Of a DNA stretch of 64,000 bases, positions 37,108-50,600 are shown in pieces. Origin of the DNA: Apostichopus japonicus (Eukaryota > Echinodermata > Holothuroidea > Aspidochirotida > Stichopodidae); the NCBI RefSeq assembly GCF_037975245.1, contig NC_092569.1, positions 13,846,501 through 13,910,500 on the forward strand. Reading direction: 5' to 3'. Numbering within the stretch: the first letter of the stretch is position 1; each line of letters begins with the position of its first letter. The notes under the pieces were generated by a model that was given only the letters and a program-made list of their open reading frames with translations, searched no databases and was not told the origin of the DNA. Made by a program: the position numbers and the translations under genes.

Positions 37108-38178
37108 TAGACGAAAAGGATCGCATATCATCAGATGATGAAATCCGCGTTGATGCTAAGTCTCTTCTAGTTGTAGTCATTGATGATAGTGCCGGAGTCA
37201 TCCACGTTGTTTTATCTGTTGCATGAAATGATCGCATCCCTTGAGCTGATGTCACTCGTGTTGATGGTAGCTCACTTTTAGTGTTAGTCGTTGTTTGATA
37301 TTCTGACGAGACTGATTGCACATCATCGGTTGAGGTCGTCCATGTTGTTGGCAGTCCACTTAATGCAGAGCTCAACTTTTGTGGTTCATCTGTAGACAGA
37401 ATTATTTGACCAGTATATATATCAGGTTATTCTGGCAATTACTTACGATAATGTGTATTCCTTTGGGAAAGAATACACGTTTAAGGTAACCACAAAACTT
37501 ACAGCCTGTTTCTATAAATCAATAATTGATATAAGAGCGTATATTTATTTTTATTACCTTAAATAATTGAAAAACAATTGACCTGTAAGTTGGCAAGTTA
37601 AAACATAAATGACGTCCGGAACTCTAACCGAAAGCAATTTTAAACTGTTGCAGAATTGCATCATGCCCATGTTGAAAAGAAAGGTAATGTCAATGCAAGC
37701 ACATGCATAAACCTGGAAGTAAATTAGTAGTTGTACTGCATGTTTCCATAACACAATTATATTAAAATGTTTCTGCACGTTAACAAAAATGTCTTGCTTA
37801 CGATCCAGTGGCAAAGAGCGAAGGAGTATTATAATTTTATGGTAAATATGAAAAAAGTAGATATTCAGTCAACATTACCGTATACAATAATTCAATCAAC
37901 GTCATTACCGTTGAAAGATACGTACGGATATTGGTCATAATCATTCACATACAGTTTTGAATTTGAATTAACTTCAACATGCAATGTATCATACCTTGCT
38001 TTCCCCTTTGCATACCCTAGTCCACAATGTCGCTTTGATTTGATTTTCTACGTTAAATTAGTATTGACACTACGGTAATCGTTCCATATTATATACTTAC
38101 CTAAATTTTGCTGGCCACATACACCAGGACAAGGCGTGCCATTGTCATAGTGTATTTGGTTTGTACATTTAAAAACAC
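33337..38178 (-). CDS. FReD-M1: TIL / EGF / fibrinogen protein with poly-Ser mucin stalk
   Basis: Minus-strand exons in 5' to 3' order are 38178-38101, 37389-36610, 36131-35926, 35551-35261, 34706-34439 and 33581-33337, all phase-compatible, about 622 residues. The first listed exon is a short module with FKCTNQIHYDNGTPCPGVC. The 780-nt exon is a Ser/Thr stalk with imperfect repeats (GMRSFHATDKTTW, GNRSVSATDKTSG) interrupted by a long Ser/Pro run. Then come TIL (CPVNMIWMNCSC), EGF-like and fibrinogen exons; the domain has DQDND and GGFWY and ends MKIKPL. Two oddities: the EGF exon uses a GC donor (ATG|GCAAGT), and the homologous signal-peptide exon upstream is out of phase. The gene may be functional with an unrecognised first exon, or a recent pseudogene. 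Confidence 0.75.
36443..36600 (-). pseudogene. Decayed stalk-repeat unit in an M1 intron
   Basis: Just 3' of the 780-nt stalk exon, the minus strand reads GMHLFPPTHETTAITISDLS followed by an in-frame TAG, then PLTEG and a GTGTGAGT donor-like site. It resembles the GMRSVSATDKTT...PSTDG stalk unit but has a stop and no clear acceptor, so it is not part of the model. Confidence 0.55.
36805..37110. repeat. (GATGGT)-type microsatellite inside the M1 stalk exon
   Basis: Plus strand is GAT/GGT triplets, including about 20 uninterrupted GAT at 37038-37107. In the M1 minus-strand frame it encodes Ser (TCA) and Pro (CCA) runs of about 100 residues. Other frames give poly-Asp, poly-His and poly-Met, which are shadows. 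Confidence 0.9.
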
Positions 38179-38337
38179 CTGAAATCGAAACATGGTCCAT
38201 TGTTATGTAATGTTAATACTTGTGTATTATATATTGTATTTCGAACTGCTAAATAAATACTAATAAACCTTAGAATTCTGTAGGCTATATGTTTAGCTTA
38301 AATAACATTTATACAATATGTCGATTATTTACTTTAC

Positions 38338-38393
38338 CAAACTCTTACTATCGAAGTATTGATGCACAGGTTCAGTAGAAGTAGAAATGACAT
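38338..38393 (-). pseudogene. Candidate signal-peptide exon of M1, wrong phase
   Basis: On the minus strand ATG at 38393 gives MSFLLLLNLCINTSIVRV and then a GTAAAG donor. Position and sequence match the M2 signal-peptide exon, which has FLLGICIHST. The exon ends in phase 2, while the next exon needs phase 1, so simple splicing would cause a frameshift. It is either disabled or uses a different start or donor. Confidence 0.4.
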
Positions 38394-38399
38394 CGCAGA

Positions 38400-41300
38400 C
38401 GTCAATCAATCCAGCATCATTTTAAATATTAATAAACAAAAAAATTGAACATCTTGTTTTCGTTTCATTCAAAATCCTCAATGGAAAGTTTGAGAACTCT
38501 GTGCAGGAAGAAAAGCGTTACTTTGCTTGTAAAAAGAACAGGACAAGAAAATGTGAACGCTTGGAGAATACAGTTTTGCAGTTCACTCTTTTCGACAGAA
38601 GCAACAACAATGCTTGAAAACGTGAAAACGCTTGTTTCGTGACGTCTACCGCATTTCCTCACATACACTTCCAATGCGCAGTTCACGATTACTAAGGCAA
38701 TACTTAGTCACATTTTTCTTCAGAAACATTTTCCTAGCTCGGGAAGTTTTGAAAAAAAGAACATGGATATATTTGGACTTGACTGCTATCAGAACAAGCC
38801 AGAATACACATTGGAGGTTAGAAAACATTGCTTGCTAAACATGAAATTCCTGGAAATTCGGGGAAAGGTAATTTTGACTAGTTATTCACAGAGAGTTTAA
38901 GAATATATTGTATTAGAATTGATCTACTATGAGGTCATTACAGAACCCCAGGGTTTATATCTCCTTAAATATCTCACAGATATATTTACTTACCCAAACC
39001 TTCTACTCTCGATGAATGAATCAAAAAGTTGAGAATAATGCAATACATCACATAGAACCATATATCAGTATCCATCATTCTTATATAATATGCTACGAAT
39101 TTATTGGAGATGTTCACTCCGGTCAGTCAATTGAGCTTAATAAATTTGGTCAAATCTGTGACCAAATATATAAATTTGGTCAAAGCTTTGATCAATATTT
39201 CAAGCCCTTCCGCTACTCTTTCATAACAGAAGCAATATCGTTCATTAACCTTGTTCAATTTCATAATAAATTATTTGTGATGGTTGTTTTGACCTAATAA
39301 CAACATGCTACTGATTTGCATATACTAAAAGCCCCAGATTTTTTTTAAGGAGGTTAAAGCATAAATGGTTACTCAGTCAGCAGCAGTAGGATCACAACAG
39401 AAACCGATCCCCTATTAAGCTGAACAGCAAAGTATTTTCTGTTTAGTCTCAGTGGAAAATCGACAATTTTCTCTTACGAGAAGAACCTTATATTGTTCAC
39501 AGAGGTGTTGAATCCATATCACAAACTATTGCAAGTTAAATGTGATATGATCTTGTTTTTACTTCAATAGTTTAAATGACCATGATTGAGACTGACTGGG
39601 TAACTATCAGATATTGGCCTGCAAAGAATAAGTTAGAAAGTATACCTCAATGAGGATATGAAATGAACTTCTGGCTTTGACACATCATCATTAATGCTAT
39701 TACTAGGCGTAGGAACAGGTGCAGTGGGACAAGAACGTGTTTTCTGCCCCACCTGTCACCTTTCTAACTTAGGATGCACTGCACGGCATCTGTTGATTAA
39801 TTGTTAGTTCTACATTAACCCATCGTTTACAGACTGCTTGAAAGTCGAGAAAGAGGTATAAATTTCAAGAACAAAAAGAGAAAATTGCCAATTTTTCATC
39901 TGGGCATCCGTAGTGTTTAGTCATTCTATGTTTCTGAATCAACATCGACTGAATGCCTCCCTCACAAAATAAAACACTTCAACATATCAATGTAAATTTC
40001 TTTGATATTTTTGTTTAATATTTAGTAATTTAGTTTAATTTGAGTCCATTCTCGTCAAACAGGTTGCATTATTACGAGTCATGAATTACTCAGTGAGATT
40101 TTTTCAATGAGGTTTTGGTTTGATTGGTCCCTGGTAACTTAATGTGCAGAAAAGACGACTGCTTCAATTTAGTTCTTCCTTCTTCTTGTAATATAGCTAC
40201 TTGCATGGATAACGACAACATTTTATATAATAGTATGAACTTTAGCCACACAGGAATGCATATTCTTAGTTTCCATAAGCGTTATCTTGGAGTAAGGAAA
40301 CAATGGTCCACACGTTTCATAGGCGTTCATCGAAATGTCAGATCAAACTGTTGAAGCGAGAATTGTAAGAAAGCCATTTGAGTGGGTTTTCAATGTCAAC
40401 TGTTGTAATCAGGCTATATTTCTCAAATATCTTATTCAAGAGCTTCTTCAGTATGTTTTTCTTCATTACCAGTGCCATTTCTATATACTAGTTGTTGCCC
40501 GGCAACTGCAAATTCAATACTAACTAACTCTGTCTTCGCCAACTATTCTTAATTAATGTATATAGAACGACCGCCTTTGTTGCCCCAAACCTATACAGAA
40601 GCATGCATTGGCCTTCTGATAAATACGTCTAAATGTTCTACTACAAAGCTGATTGCTCCCTGTCAATCGTCGAGTCGGAGACGATGATTGCGACAGTTAT
40701 ACCGACAAACTGCCGCTTGTCATTCACCGTCGAAGGTACCTTCGCAGGCTATCTTTCGACAATAAATGTTTCGGCTGTTTCTCCATCTGTTATTCTTTCC
40801 AACTTTAAAATTACGAACAATTTGTTCATCACTTAAAATGCAGCTTATGATATTTTATGGGGGGGGGGGGGGGGGACTATACTTCGTCTTTATCATCCAA
40901 CTTTAACAATCGTTTTAAGCTGTAGCACTCGTTATTCCACGTTTTTGATTTAAAATACGGGTATTTCATGTGATAAAACATTTCCTTGCTGTGACGTGAA
41001 TTGCTATGATTCAGGGTTATACCATGATACCATTTACCATACTTGAGACCATTTTTATCTATTTACTAGAGAAATGAAAGTGCTACTCATTCAAAGAGCT
41101 ACTCGAAAAAGAATTATGTTTAAGATTGCAATGCAATGAACTGATAGTTAGTTTGAATTAATAATGGCAAGAGCACTTTCTGATCAAAGCTTAAGGTACA
41201 AGCTTCCAATGGTTGCTCACCCTGTTCCTCTAACCCCTTTTTGCATCAAAGCACCCTCCGGCTTACCGACCTTTCTCAAAGTGCAGGGAGCCACCCCTCC

Positions 41301-44160
41301 TCTTGATTACCTAAGATAAAATCCCTCCTCCCCTAGTACCAAACGCAGTTTTGCCACCTAGCTGTTTGCCGTTTCGTCCACGAATAATGTAGTACAGAAA
41401 TATGACCTTTACTTGGATGACAATCAATAATATGGCACCAGACTGCAATATCTTATACATTTCTATGTTCCAACTCGTAGGTTGCGGTCTTCTGGTAAAC
41501 GGCAGAGTTCTTTAAAATACTTTTATTGACGTTTCGAAGGTCGACGTAAATCACAGCGAATCACAGCGGTTTATAATGTAAAGATTAATTAGTTTTAAAT
41601 TAATCTTCCTTGTGATATGTGATAAATGGTGCATTTGAAAGCTTTATGTTACTATTACAATCAAACGTGTGAAGTTCATCAACTGCAAAATGAATCGCTG
41701 TAGTTACACACTAAGAACAGTTGTTATTTGTTAGAAAATTACATAGTTTTAGTCATTTAAATGCAAGAAAAACTTCTAACATATTTAGTTTATGCGAAGA
41801 CTTAACTGTTTGAGAGATAAGATATAGTGTAAACCTGCCTTACATATATTCTCACTATTGTCGCTATTAGTGTCAAGTCCGGTGGTGGTGGCCATAAACC
41901 GGTAATGAATATAAATAAACGTGAGACAAAATGGTAGCCATGTACAAGTCTGTTTATTCTACAATATACGCTGCGCTATCCCAATATGGGAATTCGGCGG
42001 AACATGAAATAGGTGACGCTGTATGACAAAACACTTCAATTAGTTAAATATATGTTACCCATTTATGTCAGAATGAAAGTTAGGAAACTGAATGCTGGCA
42101 ATTACTAATAAAGGAGCAATAACACATATGTCTCTGACAGGGTTCAAACTAGTGACTTAGATGACTTCTCTGTCGTATCAAATATAAGTGGGGTTTGACC
42201 CCTGGTCACATGTTCGAATCATGCTGCAGTGAAAAATGTATTTCCCCGTTCGCTTTAGAACATTATAAGTGATTAAATGATATAGTCGAGTACATTATTT
42301 CTGTGTTAACTTACAAAAGCTATCCACTAGCGTAGGATTTAAGAAAATGTCAAGACGAAAGCAAGAACTATAAACGTTGACGAAGCAGTGTCCATCGCTG
42401 GCGATTTACTACGTTACGAAAGTAACGTGTGTGTTTTCTTTTTTAAATCATTCTAAATCAGTAAACTTCAACAAAGCATTTACCGCCTCAGTTGAGAGAA
42501 ATCAAAGCTTCCTGGTAACAACTTTATAACTTTGCTAGATCAGAGGCTTTCGTTAAATCAATGCCTTTGCAAGTTCGTGCGAATAGTTGTTTTTGTCAAT
42601 GAAAACATGTTATGATAGGCGCCTCAGATATTAACTCATCCTAATTAGCGTAATGAAATGGGGTCTAATACGATAGGCAATAATAACAAGTAATCATAAA
42701 GTCGTTATTATTACATGGGACACTTTTCGCGATCGATTATAGTGTGGCCTGCTGGTGAATATCTATTAAAATTTCTAAAACTGTCAAGAGATCGTCTTGA
42801 TGTTGAATGACAATGAATGTATGAAAAAAGATCAACATAAATGAAAGCATAAACAACAATCCTGTTTTTTTTTCCCTAGAGCTAGAAAAGAACAATCGAT
42901 AAAGCATATCGTTCTATAAGCTCGGAAAATGAAGAAGGCTGTCAGCCTTTTCTAGTCCTATGAGTCTCTTCTAACGTATTTATGGTGTATCATGCTTGAG
43001 AGTATCTCCCATAAAATATATCTTTATGTAAGTGTGCATTGATGATGGAATAAGATATGACAATCACATAACAAAGGCCATGGCTAAATATTACTATATT
43101 GTTTGATCTTTATCACATAATCCTCCATACGTTTATCTTTGGTAAAAGGTAAAAATATTTTTTATTGGCATATTCAAATTTACCAGTCATAATACACATT
43201 GCTCCTGTGTGGTATCATGTTAAGGTAAACAACACAATATTAAGAGGTCATTAAAATATTATTATAATCCTGCAGCAACACCTGATTTCAGAATACATAT
43301 TTTTATTCTTTTTCCATCTGATATTAGAGCATTGTATAGCCTTATATCTGTCTAGAGTATAATAAGGCCACGATATTAACATTTTATCATGTGATGTCTC
43401 TCCTACAAACTGGTTTTCATTAAAGTACCTTTCTTCAAGTGTCATTTTATACTGGAATAACTTTACTGAAACACTGAACTATCCTAAACTATATGAATAA
43501 AGTATCCTATGCCTTATGATTACACACTGAACTATTCTTTACCATGTGCATTATATTATAAAAAAACCATATTAAACAGAATCTTAAATAATTTACATAA
43601 CGCAATGTCATCCAAAGGTAATCATACTTTCTCAAATTTCACTGCCATTGTCATCTTACTCACGTTTTCTCAAGATTTAAAAAATAGGATAGTTGTCTTA
43701 TTATTCCCACAGCTTCAATTAAATAGTCATGCAACTAGTTCAAGGATAAAATGTGTCACGCGGTCTTCTTCACTTTTTTAGAATCGGAACTATTGATAAC
43801 TATCTTGTTAGCCGAATACTTCTGTGGTATTTCTATAATATTTATTGACTTCGTAATACAAATTTTATTTTGCGTTTCTTTATGCAAATGGCATCTAGGC
43901 TACTATTAATCCGCTAAATCCGGAACATGTTGATTCATTCCTGTGTGACTCTTCATACTGGTAGTTGCCTTTGTATCACAAAATGGTATTTAATTACTTA
44001 ACCGATTAATATATAGTTGTTTGACATGTTGCAAGTTTAAATGTTATCTTTATGTAGAAGCTGTTGTTGTGAACATCCCACAACCAGTTAAGACACTTCC
44101 ACCATATGAGTTGAGACGTTTCTCTGGTAAATGGTCATTGACACTATATATGCGTTGGCC
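38400..44160. other. ~5.8-kb intergenic DNA between M1 and M2
   Basis: AT-rich, with only short unsupported open frames. It contains a poly-G tract at 40859-40875. A GTTCGAATC box near 42213 resembles a Pol III B box, but no tRNA fold could be drawn. I see no gene here. Confidence 0.5.
40859..40875. repeat. Poly-G homopolymer
   Basis: A run of 17 G residues in intergenic DNA; its exact length is likely assembly-sensitive. Confidence 0.85.
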
Positions 44161-44310
44161 ATAAAACCGGCTTAATTTTCAAATCCATTGATGCAACACT
44201 ACAGTTCCTATCTAACGTATCCCTTTGAAACAGACAACACCATTCGGCCATGGGTCACCGTAGATTCCATTGAAGTTTACAGCATAGCAGTAGAATGTCG
44301 AGGTAGGATG
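44161..44310 (-). pseudogene. Decayed duplicate of the last fibrinogen exon, downstream of M2
   Basis: Minus-strand translation keeps CYAVNFNGIYGDPWPNG, followed by a frameshift before traces of CFK, then NCSVASMDLKIKP in another frame. It is closer to the M1 terminal exon (NFNGIYGDPWPNG) than to that of M2 (MLNGIYGGSW). It has no NCA/GGWW part and no acceptor. It lies about 300 bp beyond the M2 stop. Confidence 0.75.
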
Positions 44311-44409
44311 CTAACAAATGGGGAGTAATAACTCACAAAGTTACTTCTCCGTCACTCTCATTTGTAACATTCATCGTTACACCCCTGTGTACAATTTCAC
44401 ATGTCACGT

Positions 44410-44415
44410 TTTATT
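44410..44415 (-). promoter_or_regulatory. Candidate polyadenylation signal of FReD-M2
   Basis: AATAAA on the minus strand (TTTATT on plus), about 200 nt after the M2 stop and before the decayed duplicate exon. Usage is inferred. Confidence 0.4.
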
Positions 44416-44610
44416 AAGCTATACGTGTAAGCCGCCTGATTATCAAGTTCATTGAATGTTCTTTAAACCGAATTGTCAAAATTACTCCGGTCCTCTTTCT
44501 CGCCCTAACGATTAACATTTGACATCCAGCAAGCAGAGCATTGTTTTTAAAGATCCGTGGGTACCACAACTTCACAGAAGAAATGTTCACCAACATCTGT
44601 AAGAAGAGCC

Positions 44611-47600
44611 TCACAACGGCTTTATTTTCATATCCACTTCTACAACAGAACAGTTTTTATCACGTGTAATCCTTTGAAACAAACAGATACCTGTATCCCA
44701 AGAGCCACCGTAGATTCCATTCAACATAACAGCATAGCAAGAATTGAACCACCAGCCGCCGGGATGCCTATCATCACTAGCACAATTTTGTGAAGCTCTG
44801 TCATTTTCCTGATCGTAGGTAGTAAATTTCATATCTCGATGGTAATCCATGTAGTCATATTCTGTTTGATATTAAAGAAAGTGATAATAATAATATTTTC
44901 AATTTCATAAGAATAATTTGTGAAACTTACCAAAACTTATACAATAGTTAGCTAAATAATGTCAGAAACTTAAATAGTATGTATAATTCCTATAAATTAC
45001 CACTGTTAAGATTCAACATACTAATTAAAAGTGATTCAGATATTGTGTCAAAAGCTTCCGTTAACATGTACAAGAATGAAGGTTAACAATATTAGTCTAA
45101 ACCATTATTGTTTACCTTTCGATTGTTTGTAAAAGCATTTATAGATTAGAAATTCCAGTTCTTTCACCCTTCCACACGTCCTAAGTGGTCCTGATACATA
45201 TACTAAAACATAAAAAACTATACGTCTTACATTCAGTCATAAAACATTACTAACTTGAATTTGTTCGGAGGTTATTGCTATTCGCGAAACAATACGTACC
45301 GAAGCTCCCTGTGTAGCTCCCAAGCGTTATCTCGTATTGTGTTGCCTCGGAGCTGATTCGAAACAGGTTGTAATGAAGATATGCACTCTCATCATAGGTA
45401 TTGTTGAACCAAATATCAATTCTTAGTTGATGATCTCTCTGAGCTGATATGACGTGTAATTTCTCATTTCCAAGCCAGAAACTAGAACTGAGATCACCAA
45501 ACCCATCTCTGTATGTAGTCCAACTATTGTTAAATGACACAGAACCACCAACCCGCTTCTGAAACAACTGTATAAAAAGCAACCACTAATTTCATTAATT
45601 ATACACACGTTGAATATTTTTTAAATAATATAATTTTTTACTGAGGGATAAAAGAGTGGCGTCTGGAAGAGATCTTACAATTGCTCAACTTTATATGAAC
45701 TTGTGCGTCTGGAAGAGATCTTACAATTGCTCAACTTTATATGAATTTGTGCGCAAACGAATGCCTCCAAATGATAAGTAAGAAAATACCGGTGATGCTA
45801 CTATTATATCATTTATCTACGTTATAATTTATCTCATTTATAATAAGAAACGTTGTTTCTTAATTATAATAAAAAACGTTGTCTCATCCAATTCCTACAT
45901 GAACGTTCACAAAGATGGTACATCTCAATTAGCATTCATTACTCAATTTGCGAACGTTAGGTATCACTGGTGAAAATTTACCAGGAAACCTGATGGTATG
46001 AACATATAGTTATCATATTAGTCATCTTTAGGAACAATCTCTGATGGTAATTAAGCTGCAAATATATTGATGAGAGATGGCTAGATTCAGTGTAATATCC
46101 CCAATCTCATCTCTTGCTTAGCTGATCACAGGGTGATATCAACTCCGCAGTTTGTTAGGAGGCTAGGAACATTACAGTGTGCAGCCACGTGTACTTAAAA
46201 TCTATTTGATCAATCGTTGATAAGTTGTTGTACTTTCTATGATTAAGAAAATCTCTTGACCACAAGTGTAGTGTTCATATTAATAATGACAGTTTAACTT
46301 CAAGAAGTTTTAGATTCTTTAAATATTAAGCATCTACACAAAAACATTTACTCATTTGAATTTTCCATTTGAGTAGGTTTATTTTTATTTCGTATTGAGA
46401 GTTGTACAAAAATATGAAATAATCAGTATGGTGGTGTCCAAAAGAAAACTTACCATCCAACCATCTTTGCAATAAACTGGGAATGGTTCATGTGGCCAAG
46501 AAGGTGGACGTATCGAATAAATGCCCTCTTCGGTGGACAAACCATTATAAACATCCTGACAGTTTGTGATTACTTGACAAGTCGTACCATTTCCCCAGTA
46601 GCTCTCTTTACACTCGCAATATGAACTTTGACCTTGGTTCTGGCATGTTGCATTATGACTGCAAGAGTATTCTTCACAGTGGAGAACATCATTGTCACAT
46701 GTGCAAAGTCTTGTGCAGTTTAAGTTGGCATATGATGATCCGTTCTGTGCAGAAATGTTACAGATTAAAAGCAAAAAAGTTCACAGGGCAAAAACAAGAT
46801 TTCATTTCATAAGTGGAAAATTTAATTTTATATTAATTGTCTTTTGGGGTCTAAATGTAATTGGAATAATATTTTCTCGATTACGAAACATTCAGACTGT
46901 CAAACAAAACAATTAGTAAATTGAATGGTAATCCTGTCACACCTTCTAAATATTTTCAAACAAACCTGACAATTTATGATTCTGCCCCACTTAAAGATAT
47001 CGTAAGTGATATCCAAATCTGACTAATAACAACCAATAACCTTACAAATACGCTACAAAAGAACTTTGTCATCTTACAACCTTGTCGTAAAAGGTTAAAG
47101 CAAGGTAATTTCTTCACCGCAGTATGTAAAGCCATGATAAAACACAAACTGTGCAAGCTATTTTATTTCATGGACAATGATTTTATTTACACTCTCTAAC
47201 ACTTTTTCGTACATAAGTAGTTAAGCAATGCGGAACATGCGAGTTATGTGAACATACCGAAATGACTCCTGTGGGCGAACGGTAGCATCCGCATTCATTC
47301 AACGGAATGCATGCTCCATCTCTGATTAAGAAGCCATCTGGACAGACACACGTATAACCTGGTTCATCATGACAGCTCTTAAAACATCCATGGAGTCCGT
47401 CGGGATCATCGCACGTAGTTTGGCATGAACAGTTCATCCATAACATGTTGGTTGGACAGGATACTGAAGTAAAAAGAAATTTTCAAGCCGGCCATTGCAA
47501 TAATTGCTATTAACTATGCATTCAACAACATGTCTGTACTTTCCAATGCTCACCTGGCCAAATGTGTAAACATTTAGAAATTCCGAACGGAGATATAATT

Positions 47601-50600
47601 TCTCAGAAGAATTCTCTATAATGCTGTAATATTTATTTCAACTATCATTATGAGAGTAACTACATAATATCCTAACTTGTAGTTTAACCACTGCAGTTTG
47701 TTTCTAACATGTGCAAATTCAATTAAACCGAGAGTATTTCAGCATATTGCGAAGAATATATGTTGTGAGTGGTTATGTTATTGGTAGGCTCGTTATTGGT
47801 ATTCGACATAATCTGATTGAGAGATGAAACTTTTAGCTTTAAAATATGTAAACATGTTTACTGTTCAATCAAGTATTGTTATTTATATTAGTGTCTCACT
47901 GTTGACACGTTATGCAATAGAGATACTTTAGAAAGCCAAGCGGTAGGGAATTCACGTTTGTCTATGTATTTCTTACAATTGTTTCTCCAATTGTGAACTG
48001 AAGTAATTGTAGACTAAATGGTATACATTTTAAATCACCTGTTGTGGGCATCCGTGTTGTTGATAGCTCAAATGTTTTTGAAGCTGTAGTTGTCGATGGC
48101 GTTTCAACGGTTGACGTAAAAAACCGCATTTCATCCGTAGAGGGCATCCATGTTGACTTGATTCCACTCAAAGATGTTTTCTGTTTAATTCTCTCATCTG
48201 TAAAAGGAAATGATCAGCGTCAGTTTCTTTTCAATCGTTTTCAGTTCACGTTAACTCTTTAAAACCATCTAAACTAAAATAAATCTGTATCAACGTTGTT
48301 AACTTTGAAACAGTGTATACAGACTAAGAAACTAATACTGTCGTATGTTCGCAACTCAGACAAACATTCATGATTTGTCAGCTTGTGAAGGTGCATGTGA
48401 ACTGAACTTTCAGACGAAAGAACTGCTGGAGATTGACAGGATGTTGATTTATCATTTAAAGAGGTCATGACACGGTCATATGTCGATCCTTGAAATGAAA
48501 TATTTGGACAATTTGATAGACAAATATATAACTTTTTTGTTAAAAAACGTTATTTTCTTGTAGAAAATATCAAATGAAATAACGAACTATGACGCATTCT
48601 GAACCCGGAAGTGAGAAAACCAAATTTTGCAGCGATTAGCCTCGTGACGTCATTGTATGAACGACGCTACGCTGATATCATTGTGTACTGTGTGTTACAC
48701 TGTGTAGTGTGTGTTAACGCGTTTTCATCAAAGTTCCGACGATAGAAATAGAATTGCGCATGTCTTGCTCTTCGTCGAGTTTAAGCGATAAGCGAAAATA
48801 GCAATGATGAAGAAGAAGCATTTGGTTTGCAACCATACCAATTCGAGCCAGTGGCAGTTGCGAGAGGTGGTGCAGGAGATTTGGGAGACTAAGCTCCGGC
48901 AGTTCCTGACGTTGATATGCTCCAAATTGACGTAAATGAAGGGTCAGTACATGATTTAATGTATTGTGTTTAAATGTTCCACATTTATATGTTTCTTATG
49001 AAAAAGATAACTTTATTATCGAGTCGTTACGTTCATTTCGCGCAACTACTAGATGTACTACTACTAGTAGTACTATGGTCTCATATTTGGTGTCGTGTGA
49101 ACTACATGAAAGCCATTTTTCTACTAAACTAAACTAAACTAAACTATGATTTGTTGAAAAAATATGTGAAGAAAACATTTTAGCAGGATTTACAGAATCT
49201 ACAATTGCCAGATATAGGTCTGTAAATCAGATTGGAAATAATTTGTTTTATATTTATTTCAAATTTGTAATGCAATATGAAAAAATGGTGAATACCATCA
49301 AACTATTAGGCCCATAAAGCGGGTGCTATTCCCTGGTTTCAATGACGCAAGTGATATAATGTTGTTTGTGCAAGGACAGAACACAGATGACTCAGACAAA
49401 TGAAGTAAACTCAGAGCTTCTTGCTTGCAAGACCGACTCATCAACTAAATACAGTGCCTACCTGTACCTGGAAAAGGGAATAGCATTTGCATACATGTAC
49501 GTGCAGAGAAAATGGGTCATTTCCCCACTCTTCAGTGTCTTCACCTTTGTGGGAGAGTATTTGAAAAAATCTACACAGAAGTTAGAAATAAATCCTGTAA
49601 AAAAATGAAACACTCCTTTTTGAGTTAGTGGATACATTTTTTCACAATTTATTGTTTCGCTTCCAAATCTTATATGCACCTTTCGGTTCGTTGCCTATTG
49701 GAAACATTCAATTCAATGGGCTTGATTCAGTGTTTTGTTATGATGCATTTTATTATTATTTTTTTCTGACAGGCGTTACAGATATGTTGCTTACAGGCAA
49801 CTAGTCAGGTGGTGTTGGGGTATCTTGGCAAAAAAACACTAGAGTGACCATTCCTGCTTGTGCAGTTACAAAGATTAGGGAGTGCTTCCCTTCTGCTGAG
49901 TATGTGGGGTTCCAACATCCAGAACTGGACCAATTACCGCTTGCCGACACAGGGACAAATATCGTCAGCATGAAGCATCGCTTAAATGGCATTCGGATTT
50001 GATGGTTTTAATTTTGCAATGTTTCCATGAAAGGAATATTCATGTATTTCATTTGTATAAAAATTGATTGGTAAACACCCCGTGTCTGTATATTATACAA
50101 AAAAAAACTACATAAAAAGTGAATGAATTAAAAATAATTAAGAAAATGAATTATTTCTTTGTCATATGTTTCTTATTTGATTGATAAAAGTCATACACAT
50201 TAAACATCCATTTTTTTTTCAAACTTTGCTACATTTCTGGTGATGGTAATAGTCTCTTTCTAAAGCATGCATTCCATTCTTCAACAAGATTTTTATGAAG
50301 TGAATTTTATAATACATCCCAAACAACCATTCATCCTGAGACTAGATGCTGAAAACCCTATATGCAGGTGTAGCCGGCCAAAAACACAGTGACCAGGCAA
50401 AACTATATGCTTAGGTTTGGAAAATTTCAAGTGGCACCTTCCCATGAGGGTAGGGTCGGTTTACTCTGAGATCGTGGGGACAACTTGAAAAGGCGGAATG
50501 CTCACACGAAAAATAAACATATTAAGGCAAAATAATGGGTTTACTATGCACATGAATCGTGTATTCATTGCAATGAGGTCACTCAATCAAGGGCTGTTAT

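Noticed and set aside
36805-37131. Poly-His and poly-Met/Val or poly-Asp open frames
   Set aside because: Alternative frames of the microsatellite that encodes Ser/Pro in FReD-M1.
42130-42245. Possible tRNA or tRNA-derived SINE (GTTCGAATC box)
   Set aside because: Only a B-box-like string; no acceptor stem, anticodon arm or clear A box could be paired.
49366-49608. 80-codon open frame inside the TTAA transposon as a transposase piece
   Set aside because: No catalytic motif or recognisable transposase similarity could be seen.
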